From contig JBKBQT010000017.1 of NCBI GenBank assembly GCA_046292445.1, positions 1 through 64,000 of the forward strand: a stretch of 64,000 bases of DNA, written 5' to 3'. Below the pieces are notes generated by a model. It had not been told where the DNA came from and searched no databases. It saw only the letters and a list, made by a program, of their open reading frames with translations. Source of the stretch: CALIZF01 sp046292445. GTDB lineage: Bacteria; Pseudomonadota; Alphaproteobacteria; Rhodobacterales; Rhodobacteraceae. Below are positions 1-8,551 of the stretch, piece after piece; within the stretch, counting starts at the first letter, position 1, and each line of letters opens with the position of its first letter. The position numbers and the translations under genes are program-made.

Positions 1-312
1 CGGCGCGGGCGCGGGCATGGCGCTCACCGATGCGGCCGGCGCGACGGCCATGGCCGGCGGCGCCGGCGCGGCCTCGGGGCGGGGCGCGGGCTGCGGCGCC
101 GCCGCGGGCGGTGCAACCGGCGCGGCATCGGATGCGGACGGCAGGCCGAGGATGAGGCCGACGACCAGCAGCACCACGACCCCGATGGCAACCGATCCGG
201 CCGCATTCACGCCGACCGGCACATAGGCGGCACCGAACGCCACCAGCCCCGCGCCGACCGCGATCGCCCAGCCGTCCAGCCGCGGCGCCTGTTTCATCTC
301 TGCCTTCGCCAT
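1..312 (-). CDS. nuo-operon membrane protein, partial at the C-terminal side
   Basis: An open frame starts at the ATG 312-310 and runs off the left edge of the window, so only about the first 104 residues are visible. After a short charged start (MAKAEMKQAPRLDG) come two hydrophobic stretches at roughly residues 15-30 and 38-58, then a tail made almost only of Ala and Pro. It lies 59 bp downstream of nuoE on the same strand, where Rhodobacteraceae nuo operons often carry an extra small membrane protein. The frame is probably real because of the ATG, the membrane segments and the operon position. The function is unknown, and the missing part could hold another domain. Confidence 0.6.
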   Translation of the reverse strand, partial: MAKAEMKQAPRLDGWAIAVGAGLVAFGAAYVPVGVNAAGSVAIGVVVLLVVGLILGLPSASDAAPVAPPAAAPQPAPRPEAAPAPPAMAVAPAASVSAMPAPAP

Positions 313-371
313 CCGCCGTCCCTCCCGATCAAAGGGCCCTGCTGTCCCGTCCCGGTTCCGTCCCCGTGCCG

Positions 372-1091
372 TCAGCCCGCCCGCTCCTTCAGCCAGGGCG
401 CCACCAGCGGCACCTCTGTCCCGTCGATCCGCTTGATCGTGTCGCCCACCGCCAGCGCCGCGGCGACCGAGGCATTGTGCGGCGCGCGGTCCGCGATGTG
501 ATCCTTGAGCGTGGTCGGCCCGCCAAGCGGCTCGGACGCATAGCGCCCATTCTGCGGCCCGGGAACGGGCACCTCGCCCGCCGCAAGCGCGTCAAGGATC
601 GCGGCGAAGGATTCGGCCGTCAGATCCTCGTAATAGTCCTTGCCGATCTGCACCATCGGCGCATTGGCGCAGGCGCCGAGGCATTCGACCTCTTCCCAGC
701 TGAACCGCCCGTCGGCCGAAAGCGCATGCGCCCGTGGCGCGATCCGCGACCGGCAGACGCCGATCAGGTCCTCGGCGCCGCAGATCATGCAGGTCGTCGT
801 CCCGCAGACCTGCACATGCGCGACCGACCCGACCGGTGCGAGCTGGAACATGAAATAGAACGTCGCCACCTCGAGCGCCCGGATATAGGCCATGCCGAGC
901 ATGTCGGCGACATGCTCGATGGCCGGCCGGGTCAGCCAGCCCTCCTGCTCCTGCGCCCGCCACAGGAGCGGGATAATCGCGCTCGCCTGCCGGCCCTCGG
1001 GATACTTGGCGATCTGCGCCCTCGCCCAGGCGAGGTTGGCCGGCGTGAAGGCGAAGGATGCCGGCTGGTCCGGGTGCAGGCGGCGCAGCAT
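372..1091 (-). CDS. nuoE: NADH-quinone oxidoreductase subunit E (NuoE)
   Basis: This is the 24-kDa subunit of complex I, which carries the [2Fe-2S] cluster N1a in the NADH-oxidising arm. The frame from ATG 1091 gives 239 residues. The thioredoxin-like domain shows the four cluster cysteines in two pairs: VCGTTTC and, about 40 residues later, CLGAC. A C-terminal extension of about 70 residues follows the core, as is common in Rhodobacteraceae. I chose ATG 1091 because it overlaps the upstream stop codon as ATGA and leads straight into the conserved start of the family; a longer frame upstream is low-complexity read-through. The gene is translationally coupled to the small exported protein before it. 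Confidence 0.93.
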   Translation of the reverse strand: MLRRLHPDQPASFAFTPANLAWARAQIAKYPEGRQASAIIPLLWRAQEQEGWLTRPAIEHVADMLGMAYIRALEVATFYFMFQLAPVGSVAHVQVCGTTTCMICGAEDLIGVCRSRIAPRAHALSADGRFSWEEVECLGACANAPMVQIGKDYYEDLTAESFAAILDALAAGEVPVPGPQNGRYASEPLGGPTTLKDHIADRAPHNASVAAALAVGDTIKRIDGTEVPLVAPWLKERAG

Positions 1092-1351
1092 CAGTTGCAC
1101 CCCGCCGTCTTGAGCCGCAGCGTGCCGCCCTCTACCGCCGCCCGGCCGTCGGCCAGCAGCGCCGCCACGATGGCCGAGGCCTCGTCCTGCGTGAGGTTCG
1201 CCGCCGCGAGGACCGCCGCGTTGTTGCCTTCGCGCACCTCGCAACCCGACGCCGCGATGGCCGCAATCAGCGCCTCGGTCTGCGCAGTCGTCTGCGCCAG
1301 CGCCGGCGCGGCAAGGCCGACCGCAAGGGCAAGGGTGATGATCCGTGTCAT
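1091..1351 (-). CDS. small exported protein between nuoD and nuoE
   Basis: This 86-residue protein begins MTRIITLALAVGLAAPALAQ, a clear Sec signal peptide with an Ala-x-Ala cleavage site near residue 20. The mature part is about 66 residues and has two cysteines (SGCEV and the C-terminal AGCN), which could form a disulfide in the periplasm. The start codon is ATG 1351; an in-frame extension to 1432 lacks a signal peptide and is unlikely. The stop overlaps nuoE as ATGA, so the gene belongs to the nuo operon. Small unassigned genes at this place are known in Rhodobacteraceae nuo operons, but I know no function for this one. Confidence 0.7.
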   Translation of the reverse strand: MTRIITLALAVGLAAPALAQTTAQTEALIAAIAASGCEVREGNNAAVLAAANLTQDEASAIVAALLADGRAAVEGGTLRLKTAGCN

Positions 1352-1428
1352 GTCCGTTCTCCGTTCACAGTCCCGCGCCACGCGCCCGGGCCTGTCAGCC
1401 AGCGGCCGAGCCGGCTTGCTATGCAATA

Positions 1429-2640
1429 TCACCGGTCGATCTCGCCGAAAACGATGTCGAGCGAGCCGAGGATCGCGCTCACATCCGCCAGTTGATGCCC
1501 CTTGCAGAGGTGATCCATCGCCTGAAGATGCGGGACCCCCGGCGCGCGCAGCTTGGCCCGCCAGGGGCGGTTGGTGCCGTCGGCCACGAGATAGACGCCG
1601 AATTCGCCCTTCGGCGCCTCGACGGCGGCATAGACCTCGCCGGCTGGCACGTGAAACCCCTCGGTGTAGAGCTTGAAGTGATGGATCAGCGCCTCCATCG
1701 AGGTCTTCATCTCGGCGCGCTTGGGCGGCGTGATCTTGCCGCGCGCCAGAACCTCGCCCGGCTCGCGGCGCAGCTTCTCGACCGCCTGCCGGATGATCCG
1801 CGTGCTCTCGCGCATCTCGGCCATGCGGACGAGGTAGCGGTCATAGCAATCGCCGTTCTTGCCCACCGGCACCTTGAAGTCGAATTCGTCATAGCATTCA
1901 TAGGGCTGCGCCCGCCGCAGATCCCAGGCAAGGCCCGATCCGCGCACCATCACGCCCGAAAAGCCCCAGTTCTGGATGTCCGCCTCGGTCACCACGCCGA
2001 TATCGGCATTGCGCTGCTTGAAGATGCGGTTTTCCGTCAGCAGACCGTCGATATCGTCGAGCAGCGCCGGAAAGGCCTGCGCCCAGGTGTCGATATCCTC
2101 GATCAGTTCGGGCGTCAGATCCTGATGCACCCCGCCGGGGCGGAAATAGGCGGCGTGAAGCCGCGCCCCGCAGGCCCGCTCGTAGAACACCATGAGCTTT
2201 TCGCGTTCCTCGAACCCCCAGAGCGGCGGGGTCAGCGCGCCGACATCCATCGCCTGCGTCGTCACGTTCAAAAGGTGGCTGAGGATCCGCCCGATCTCGC
2301 AGAACAGCACCCGGATCAGGCTTGCCCGCCGCGGCACGACCGTGCCCGTCAGCCGCTCGATAGCGAGACACCAGGCATGTTCCTGGTTCATCGGCGCCAC
2401 ATAGTCGAGCCGGTCGAAATACGGCAGGTTCTGCAGGTAGGTGCGGCTTTCCATCAGCTTTTCGGTGCCGCGATGCAGCAGGCCGATATGCGGATCGCAG
2501 CGTTCCACGATCTCGCCGTCAAGCTCGAGCACCAGGCGCAGAACACCATGCGCTGCGGGGTGTTGCGGACCAAAGTTGATGTTGAAGTTGCGGATCCGCT
2601 GCTCGCCCGTCAGAACGTCGTCGAAATTGCCGTCCATCAT
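1429..2640 (-). CDS. nuoD: NADH-quinone oxidoreductase subunit D (NuoD)
   Basis: This is the 49-kDa subunit of complex I. With NuoB and NuoC it forms the quinone-binding peripheral module at the membrane. The protein (about 403 residues) shows the family hallmarks: FGPQHPAAHGV near the N-terminus, GLLHRGTEKLME, the long central HAAYFRPGG stretch and the C-terminal end DIVFGEIDR. Two adjacent ATG codons (2640 and 2637) are possible starts; an AAAGGG ribosome-binding site precedes both. The upstream sulfotransferase stop codon lies inside this ATGATG, so translation is coupled. NuoD is normally next to NuoC or fused to it; here a sulfotransferase separates them. Confidence 0.95.
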   Translation of the reverse strand: MMDGNFDDVLTGEQRIRNFNINFGPQHPAAHGVLRLVLELDGEIVERCDPHIGLLHRGTEKLMESRTYLQNLPYFDRLDYVAPMNQEHAWCLAIERLTGTVVPRRASLIRVLFCEIGRILSHLLNVTTQAMDVGALTPPLWGFEEREKLMVFYERACGARLHAAYFRPGGVHQDLTPELIEDIDTWAQAFPALLDDIDGLLTENRIFKQRNADIGVVTEADIQNWGFSGVMVRGSGLAWDLRRAQPYECYDEFDFKVPVGKNGDCYDRYLVRMAEMRESTRIIRQAVEKLRREPGEVLARGKITPPKRAEMKTSMEALIHHFKLYTEGFHVPAGEVYAAVEAPKGEFGVYLVADGTNRPWRAKLRAPGVPHLQAMDHLCKGHQLADVSAILGSLDIVFGEIDR

Positions 2641-3521
2641 GCCGCCCTTTCCGTCACGTTCATCGTCCAGCGCGCCGGCAGATCGCCGAGATAGGTGCGC
2701 ACGGCCGCATATTGCGGCTCGAGCAGCGCCCGCGCGCGTTCCGCGCGCGCCGCGTCCAGCGGCGCCGCCCCGCCTTCGTGCACGCGCCGCGCATAGTCGC
2801 CCTTGCGCATCCCGATACCCAGAAAGCTGCACAGCCGCGCGACACCGGCATCCTCGAAGAGCCGTTCGTAGAATTCGATGAAGAGCGCCCCGGGCCGGAT
2901 CGCGCCGCCCAGCTTGGGCAGGATGGCCGCGTAATCGCCCCGCGCGGTGATCTCGGGATGGCCGCCTGCCGCCCAGGTATCGAATGCCGCCTGCGCCGCC
3001 GGCAATACCGCCGGGCCCGCATGGCCCGCGCGCCCGGCGACCATCCGCAGATGCGACCACAGCCGGTCCACCGGATCGCGCAGCAGGTAGACGAACCGCG
3101 TGTCGGGCGCGATGCGCTGCATCCGGTCCAGCGTCTCGGGGGCGAGCAGCGCATAGGCCGGGGTGATGTCGCCGACCACCCGCCGCCCCCCGGTCCCCGC
3201 AGTCAGGAAGGCGCGGTAGGCCGCTGCATCCTCGACCCCGCGCGCCAGAACGTCCGCCCAGGCGTCGAGCGCGGCGATGCTGCGGTCGAGTGCGCGGGCG
3301 CGCGACGGCGGCGCGTCGCCGCGGTCGCGCGCGAGCCGTGCCCGCTTGTCGCGCACGATCTTCAGCTCCCTGGCCAGCGTCCCGCTCTCGATCCGGTCGA
3401 AATAATGCAGCTCCTTGTTGGGCGGCATGGCGCAGTCGGGGTGCGCCGACAGGTAGCGGTGCAGCCAGGTCGTGCCCGCCTTGGTCGCCCCCAGCCCGAA
3501 CATCACCACCGGATCGGCCAT
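2637..3521 (-). CDS. PAPS-dependent sulfotransferase family protein, inserted in the nuo operon
   Basis: The 294-residue protein has the two cofactor-binding motifs of PAPS sulfotransferases. The 5'-phosphosulfate loop is GATKAGTTWL at residues 11-20, and the 3'-phosphate loop is RDPVDRLWSHL near residue 148. Sulfotransferases move a sulfuryl group from PAPS to a hydroxyl or amine of a lipid, sugar or protein; the acceptor cannot be told from sequence. The gene sits 6 bp after nuoC and overlaps the nuoD start, so it is fully embedded in the complex I operon. Codon use looks like its neighbours, which argues against very recent transfer. No role in complex I is known to me. Confidence 0.85.
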   Translation of the reverse strand: MADPVVMFGLGATKAGTTWLHRYLSAHPDCAMPPNKELHYFDRIESGTLARELKIVRDKRARLARDRGDAPPSRARALDRSIAALDAWADVLARGVEDAAAYRAFLTAGTGGRRVVGDITPAYALLAPETLDRMQRIAPDTRFVYLLRDPVDRLWSHLRMVAGRAGHAGPAVLPAAQAAFDTWAAGGHPEITARGDYAAILPKLGGAIRPGALFIEFYERLFEDAGVARLCSFLGIGMRKGDYARRVHEGGAAPLDAARAERARALLEPQYAAVRTYLGDLPARWTMNVTERAA

Positions 3522-3527
3522 CCGCCC

Positions 3528-4136
3528 TCAGCCCCGCTTCTCGTCACCGGGCAGGACATAGCGCGCGCCTTCCCAGGGGCTCATGAAATCGAACTGGCGG
3601 TATTCCTGCACGAGTTGCACCGGCTCGTAGACCACGCGCTTGAGCACCTCGTCATAGCGCACCTCGGTATAGCCGGTCGTCGGGAAATCCTTGCGCAGCG
3701 GATGGCCGCGGAACCCGTAGTCGGTCAGGATGCGCCGCAGGTCCGGATGGCCCGAAAAGAGGATGCCGAACATGTCGAACACCTCGCGCTCGAACCAGTT
3801 GGCCGAGGGGTGGACGGCCGTTATCGAGGGCACCATGTCGCCCTCGCCCACCGCGGCCTTCAGGCGGATGCGGTGGTTGCGATACATCGACAGGAAATGC
3901 CAGACCAGATCGAACCGGTCGGCCCGTTCCGGCCAGTCCACGGCCGTGATGTCCACCAGCGTCGAGAACCGGCAGTTCTGGTCGGACCGCAGGAATTCCA
4001 CCAGCCCGACGATCCGCGGCAGCGCCACCGTCAGCGTCAACTCGCCATGTGCGACAGCATGCCCGATCACATCGTCGGGCCGCCGTTGCGCGATATGGGC
4101 CGCCAGTTCCTCGAGCGCCTCGGACATGGGGATCAC
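3528..4136 (-). CDS. nuoC: NADH-quinone oxidoreductase subunit C (NuoC)
   Basis: This is the 30-kDa subunit of the peripheral arm, 202 residues long. The family signature ANWFEREVFDMFGILFSGHPDL is clear in pieces (EREVFDMFG, LRRILTDYGF, GHPLRKDFP). The start at ATG 4136 overlaps the nuoB stop as ATGA; an alternative ATG three codons later (4127) is equally compatible with the family. NuoC binds NuoD and NuoB at the base of the peripheral arm, and gene order A-B-C is canonical up to this point. Confidence 0.94.
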   Translation of the reverse strand: MIPMSEALEELAAHIAQRRPDDVIGHAVAHGELTLTVALPRIVGLVEFLRSDQNCRFSTLVDITAVDWPERADRFDLVWHFLSMYRNHRIRLKAAVGEGDMVPSITAVHPSANWFEREVFDMFGILFSGHPDLRRILTDYGFRGHPLRKDFPTTGYTEVRYDEVLKRVVYEPVQLVQEYRQFDFMSPWEGARYVLPGDEKRG

Positions 4137-4654
4137 CGCGTGATGGTGCCGGTGCGGCGGATCTTCCGCTGCAACTGCAGGATGCCGTAAAGCAGCGCCT
4201 CGGCCGTGGGCGGGCAGCCGGGGACATAGATATCGACCGGCACGATCCGGTCGCAGCCGCGCACCACCGAATAGCTGTAGTGGTAATAGCCCCCGCCGTT
4301 GGCGCAGGACCCCATGGAGATCACGTAGCGCGGCTCGGGCATCTGGTCATAGACCTTGCGCAGCGCGGGGGCCATCTTGTTGGTCAGCGTGCCGGCGACG
4401 ATCATCAGGTCGGACTGACGGGGCGAAGCACGCGGCGCGGTGCCGAACCGTTCGAGATCGTAACGCGGCATCGAGGTATGCATCATCTCGACCGCGCAGC
4501 AGGCCAGGCCGAACGTCATCCAGTGCAGGGACCCGATGCGCGCCCAGTTGATGATATCCTCGGTCGAGGTCAGCAGGAAACCCTTGTCCTGCAGCACGGC
4601 GTTGAACTCGGCCGCCTGCTGGTCGCGGTCCGGCCCGACGGCGGTGCCCGTCAT
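4133..4654 (-). CDS. nuoB: NADH-quinone oxidoreductase subunit B (NuoB)
   Basis: This subunit carries the [4Fe-4S] cluster N2, which reduces quinone. The cluster ligands are visible: the tandem cysteines in GLACCAVEM, the cysteine in GSCANGGG and the one in VPGCPP. The best start is ATG 4654, preceded by GGGAG and overlapping the nuoA stop as TGATG, giving 173 residues. Two ATG codons further upstream (4663 and 4684) would overlap nuoA more and have weaker ribosome-binding sites. Confidence 0.94.
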   Translation of the reverse strand: MTGTAVGPDRDQQAAEFNAVLQDKGFLLTSTEDIINWARIGSLHWMTFGLACCAVEMMHTSMPRYDLERFGTAPRASPRQSDLMIVAGTLTNKMAPALRKVYDQMPEPRYVISMGSCANGGGYYHYSYSVVRGCDRIVPVDIYVPGCPPTAEALLYGILQLQRKIRRTGTITR

Positions 4655-5019
4655 CACTCCCATTCCAGCGCCCCCTTCTTCCACTCATAGGCGAAACCGA
4701 CCGTCAGCACGCCGAGGAACACCATCATCGACCAGAAACCCACCATCGAGACATCCTGGAACGCCACCGCCCAGGGGAAAAGGAACGCCACCTCGAGGTC
4801 GAAGATGATGAACAGGATCGACACGAGATAGAACCGCACGTCGAACTTCATCCGCGCATCGTCGAAGGCGTTGAAGCCGCATTCATAGGCGCTGACCTTC
4901 TCGGGGTCGGGGTTGCGCACCGCGATCACCGCGGCCGAGAGCATCAGCACGAGCCCGAGGCCCACCGCGAGCGCGAGCAGGATGAGGATCGGCAGGTAGT
5001 TGCGCAGCAGCTCGTCCAA
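4654..5019 (-). CDS. nuoA: NADH-quinone oxidoreductase subunit A (NuoA), TTG start
   Basis: This is a small membrane subunit of complex I, 121 residues, with three hydrophobic helices. It carries the family motif YECGFNAFDDAR and the segment FLVSILFIIFDLEVAFLFPWA in part (FDLEVAFLFPW). No ATG or GTG lies at the right place: the frame opens with TTG at 5019, preceded by GGAG nine bases upstream, so TTG is the likely start codon. It is the first gene of the operon, and a strong promoter match lies about 40 bp upstream. Confidence 0.92.
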   Translation of the reverse strand: MDELLRNYLPILILLALAVGLGLVLMLSAAVIAVRNPDPEKVSAYECGFNAFDDARMKFDVRFYLVSILFIIFDLEVAFLFPWAVAFQDVSMVGFWSMMVFLGVLTVGFAYEWKKGALEWE

Positions 5020-5056
5020 CGTCCGGCTCCTTCACCCGTTTGCGGCGATTGACCGG

Positions 5057-5085
5057 GTTATCCCCGATCCGCCGCAGGGGGTCAA
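5057..5085 (-). promoter_or_regulatory. predicted nuo operon promoter
   Basis: Reading the minus strand, TTGACC (5085-5080) and GATAAC (5062-5057) are separated by exactly 17 bp. They lie about 40 bp upstream of the nuoA TTG start. This matches the housekeeping sigma consensus well and explains expression of the whole nuo operon. A start site near 5050 is an inference. Confidence 0.55.
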
Positions 5086-5261
5086 CAAAAGCCCCCGTTT
5101 CCGGCACGCGACAGCACGTCGCCCCGCATCCCGGCCCGTGCGGGATACAACGGCATGCTGCGGCTGCACAAGGGCGCCCTGCCATGGGCCGCTTGCCGCA
5201 GGGGCACGGCGGCGCTAGGATTTCCCTCGCCGGTCCAACCAAGTTTCTCACGGAGCATTCC

Positions 5262-5840
5262 ATGCGCAGATTCGCCCCTGCCGTCATCCTCGCCGGCCTT
5301 TTCGCACCGCAGCCCGTATTGGCGAACGATTATTGCGACATGCTCTGGGTGCATCGCAACATACTGTTCCACCGCGCGGGCTATTGCTTTGCCAGCCAGC
5401 TCGGCCAGAGCCTGTTCGGCAACGCGGGCTGCGTGACCGCCGATGCCGGCGCGCTGCAAGTGAACCGGGCCGAGGTTGCACGGCTGCGCGAGTATGAGGG
5501 GGGGATCGGCTGCCGCACCGCAACCGGCCGCAACCCGACGCCGGCCATGCGCAGCCTCAAGGCCAGGCTAGACCGGCTGATCGACATCCCCGAACCGATC
5601 GAGGGCGGCTTTGCCTGCTGGGGCTATACCGGCCCGGCCTTCGCGCTGCATGCCGGCACGGGCCCGGGGACGCCGGTGATCGGGCGGATGGACCCGGGGC
5701 TGTCGGCCATCACCGAATACTGGCCCAAGAACGGCTGGACATACATCGTCGTCTCGACCGGGCCGGGTGGGGCCACCCTCGCCGAGGGCTGGACAACCGC
5801 CCAGATCAGCGACCGGCAGTGCCGCGCGGTGGCCGGCTAG
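5262..5840 (+). CDS. exported YARHG/DUF4453-type protein
   Basis: The 192-residue protein begins with a signal peptide (MRRFAPAVILAGLFAPQPVLA, cleavage near residue 21). Directly after it comes a Cys-rich block, NDYCDMLWVHRNILFHRAGYCF, whose pieces YCDMLW and RAGYCF recall the YARHG domain that Rhodobacteraceae carry in exported proteins (DUF4453). Eight cysteines in the mature part suggest disulfides in the periplasm. ATG 5262 is preceded by CGGAG at 5251-5255. The stop codon overlaps the stop of the convergent GST gene within CTAG. The function of the family is not established. It is divergent from nuoA. Confidence 0.72.
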   Translation: MRRFAPAVILAGLFAPQPVLANDYCDMLWVHRNILFHRAGYCFASQLGQSLFGNAGCVTADAGALQVNRAEVARLREYEGGIGCRTATGRNPTPAMRSLKARLDRLIDIPEPIEGGFACWGYTGPAFALHAGTGPGTPVIGRMDPGLSAITEYWPKNGWTYIVVSTGPGGATLAEGWTTAQISDRQCRAVAG

Positions 5841-6508
5841 CCGGCATCGGGAACGGGGTCGGGCGCGGGGTAGAAGGGCCGGGTGTAGATCTCGGCCGGA
5901 CCGTCCGCCGCCAGCGCCGCGCGATAGGCCGGGCGCGCGGCGAGCCGCGCGGCATAGGCGGCGATCGCGGGCAGCGCCTCGAGGCTGACGAACCGCTGCG
6001 CGAGGATCACGCCGTATCCCGCCTGCACATCGACCGCCGAGAACCCCCCCGGCAAAATCCAGTCCTGCGCCGCCACAGCCCGCTCGAGACCCTGCAGGAC
6101 GCGGCCGAGCCGCATCGCCTCCAGCTTCATCACCGTGGGCGAGCGCATCCAGTCCTCTCGCAGCACGATGTGCTGCTGCGTGAGCTGCGCGAGATGCTGG
6201 CCGATCGTCTCGCCGTAATGCAGCCATTCGAGCCAGGCCGCCCGCTCGGGATGACCGGCGGGCCGGCCGAGGCCGGGCGCCCGCGTCTCGCAGAGATATT
6301 CGAGGATGGCGCCCGATTCGAACATCGCCCGCCCGTCGATCTCGGCCGCCGGCACCCGCCCGGCGGGCGAGACGGCGAGAAAGGCCGGATCGCGCAGCGC
6401 CCTGCCGGCAAAGGACATCAGCCGCAGGTCATGCGGCAGGCCCGCCTCGTGCAGGAACCACAGGACGCGGAAACTGCGCGACTGGGGGACATGCCAGAGG
6501 GTGATCAT
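5837..6508 (-). CDS. glutathione S-transferase family protein
   Basis: The 223-residue protein has the two-domain GST layout. The N-terminal thioredoxin-like domain starts MITLWHVPQSRSFRVLWFL, with a Ser in the active-site position, and it carries the glutathione-binding cis-Pro and GAILEYL segment (ESGAILEYL). An all-helical domain follows. GSTs conjugate or isomerise electrophiles with glutathione, and the substrate cannot be assigned. The start overlaps the mccA stop as ATGA, so it is co-translated with the leucine-degradation genes. That suggests a role linked to acyl-CoA metabolism, but this is inference. Confidence 0.88.
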   Translation of the reverse strand: MITLWHVPQSRSFRVLWFLHEAGLPHDLRLMSFAGRALRDPAFLAVSPAGRVPAAEIDGRAMFESGAILEYLCETRAPGLGRPAGHPERAAWLEWLHYGETIGQHLAQLTQQHIVLREDWMRSPTVMKLEAMRLGRVLQGLERAVAAQDWILPGGFSAVDVQAGYGVILAQRFVSLEALPAIAAYAARLAARPAYRAALAADGPAEIYTRPFYPAPDPVPDAG

Positions 6509-8451
6509 GCCGCGTCCTCGTCCAGCCGGATCAGCGCCGCCCCGGCCTCGACCTGCGCCCCGGGCTCGACCAGAACCTCGGCCACGGTGCCGTCGCGGGC
6601 GGCGGTCAGGACATGCTCCATCTTCATCGCCTCGAGCACGGCGAGCCGGTCGCCCGCCTGCACCGCCTGCCCGGCCGCGACGAACACCGCCTTGACAAGG
6701 CCGGGCATGGGCGAGCGGGTGATGCCGCCGCCGCCGGCCGCCGCGACCGCCCGGTCGAGCGGATCGGCCCGCGTCACGCCGAGCGTGCGGCCGGGGCCGA
6801 AGACATGGATGGCCCCCCCCGCCTCGATCACGGTCAGCGGCGCGTGCCCCGCGACCGACCAGCCGGCCGGGGTGCGCGCGGCCTGCAGGGCCTCGCCCTC
6901 GACCGCGATCAGCGCGCGGTCCGGCCCGTCGAGCGTCACCAGCGCCGGCACCGCGGCATCGCCGCGGCGCAGCACCACCGGATGGCGGAGCGGCGACCAG
7001 AGCGCAAAGCCCGCCAGCGGCCCGTCGGGCAGCCGCGCCGCCGCGAGCACCGCCGTGCCGAGCATGGCGCGCTCGAGATCGTCGCGGGCCGGCACGGCGG
7101 TGAGCGCGGGCAGGTCGCGCGCGATCAGCCCGGTATCGACATCCCCCGCGACAAAGCCGGGATGCCGCGCCAGCGCGCCGAGAAACGCAAGGTTGGTCAC
7201 CGTCCCGGCCACCTGCGTGTCGTCGAGCGCGCGGGCCAGCCGCGCGAGGGCGATGGCGCGGGTGGGGCCGTGGACGATCACCTTGGCGATCATCGGGTCA
7301 TACCATGGGCTGATCGCATCGCCCGTCCGCACCCCGGTATCGGCCCGCACGCCGGGCGGAAAGGCCAGATGCGCCAGCCGGCCCGTCGCCGGCAGGAAGC
7401 CCGCCGGCACATCCTCGGCATAGAGCCGCGCCTCGACGGCATGGCCGGCGATGGCGAGCTGGTCCTGCCGCAGCGGCAGGGGCTCGCCGGCGGCGACGCG
7501 GAGCTGCCATTCCACCAGATCGACGCCGGTGATCGCCTCGGTCACCGGATGCTCGACCTGCAGGCGGGTGTTCATCTCCATGAAATAGAACCGGTCGGCG
7601 CGCAGCCCGTCGCTCGCGTCCACGATGAATTCGATCGTGCCCGCGCCGCTGTATCCGATGGCGCGGGCCGCCTTGACCGCCGCCTCGCCCATCGCGGCGC
7701 GCATCGCCGGCGTCATGCCCGGTGCCGGCGCCTCCTCGATGACCTTCTGGTGGCGGCGCTGGAGGCTGCAGTCGCGCTCGAAGAGATGCACCGCATCGGT
7801 GCCGTCGCCGAACACCTGCACCTCGATATGGCGCGGCTTGGCGACGTATTTCTCGACCAGCACATCGGGGTTGCCGAAGGCGCCCGTCGCCTCGCGCTGC
7901 GCGCTCTCGAGCGCGGCGCGAAAATCCTCGGGCCGCTCGACGCGCCGCATGCCCTTGCCGCCGCCGCCCGCGACGGCCTTGATAAGCACCGGATAGCCGA
8001 TGGCATCGGCCGCGCCGGCGAGATGCTCGGGGTCCTGGCTCTTGCCGTGATAGCCCGGCACCACCGGCACGCCGGCCTCGACCATGAGCCGCTTGGCCGC
8101 ATCCTTGAGGCCCATGGCGCGGATCGCATCGCCCGAGGGGCCGATGAACACGAGGCCCGCGGCGGTCACCGCATCGACGAAATCGGGGTTCTCGGAGAGG
8201 AAGCCATAGCCCGGGTGGATCGCCTGCGCGCCCGTCGCCAGCGCCGCGGCGATGATCGCATCGCCCCGCAGGTAGCTGTCGCGCGGCGCCGGCCCGCCGA
8301 TATGCACCGCCGCATCGCAGGCGGCGACATGCGCCGCGCCGGCATCGGCGTCGGAATAGACCGCGACGGTTGTCACGCCGAGCCGGCGGGCGGTGGCGGC
8401 GATGCGGCAGGCGATCTCGCCGCGGTTGGCGATCAGGATCCTGGCGAACAT
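6505..8451 (-). CDS. mccA: methylcrotonyl-CoA carboxylase biotin-containing subunit
   Basis: This 648-residue protein is the alpha subunit of a biotin-dependent acyl-CoA carboxylase. The biotin carboxylase half (about 1-450) shows the start FARILIANRGEIACRI, the ATP-grasp Gly-rich loop AVAGGGGKGMR and EMNTRLQVEHPVTE. The C-terminal biotinyl domain has the biotinylated lysine in EAMKMEH. Because it lies with mccB and ivd, the substrate is most likely 3-methylcrotonyl-CoA in leucine degradation; propionyl-CoA carboxylase is the alternative for this fold. ATG 8451 follows a GAGGTG ribosome-binding site. Upstream in-frame sequence is repeat-rich non-coding DNA. Confidence 0.9.
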   Translation of the reverse strand: MFARILIANRGEIACRIAATARRLGVTTVAVYSDADAGAAHVAACDAAVHIGGPAPRDSYLRGDAIIAAALATGAQAIHPGYGFLSENPDFVDAVTAAGLVFIGPSGDAIRAMGLKDAAKRLMVEAGVPVVPGYHGKSQDPEHLAGAADAIGYPVLIKAVAGGGGKGMRRVERPEDFRAALESAQREATGAFGNPDVLVEKYVAKPRHIEVQVFGDGTDAVHLFERDCSLQRRHQKVIEEAPAPGMTPAMRAAMGEAAVKAARAIGYSGAGTIEFIVDASDGLRADRFYFMEMNTRLQVEHPVTEAITGVDLVEWQLRVAAGEPLPLRQDQLAIAGHAVEARLYAEDVPAGFLPATGRLAHLAFPPGVRADTGVRTGDAISPWYDPMIAKVIVHGPTRAIALARLARALDDTQVAGTVTNLAFLGALARHPGFVAGDVDTGLIARDLPALTAVPARDDLERAMLGTAVLAAARLPDGPLAGFALWSPLRHPVVLRRGDAAVPALVTLDGPDRALIAVEGEALQAARTPAGWSVAGHAPLTVIEAGGAIHVFGPGRTLGVTRADPLDRAVAAAGGGGITRSPMPGLVKAVFVAAGQAVQAGDRLAVLEAMKMEHVLTAARDGTVAEVLVEPGAQVEAGAALIRLDEDAA

Positions 8452-8484
8452 GGGCGCACCTCGGGCGTTCGGCTTGTGGCGAGG

Positions 8485-8535
8485 CCGGGGGCCGCCTGCC
8501 CCCGGACCCCCGGGGATATTTGGGCCAGCCTGAAG
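8485..8535 (+). repeat. Rhodobacteraceae intergenic repeat, copy 1
   Basis: A GC hairpin (8485-8505, eight-base arms CCGGGGGC and GCCCCCGG) is followed by the recurrent block at 8507-8535 that contains GGGGATATTTGGGCCAGCCT. It lies between the thermonuclease gene and mccA. The same block occurs at 34552, 39111, 39234 and 63850 in this window. No function is known; an mRNA stability or mobile-element role is possible. Confidence 0.75.
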
Positions 8536-8551
8536 GGGCAGGGCGCGCGGT

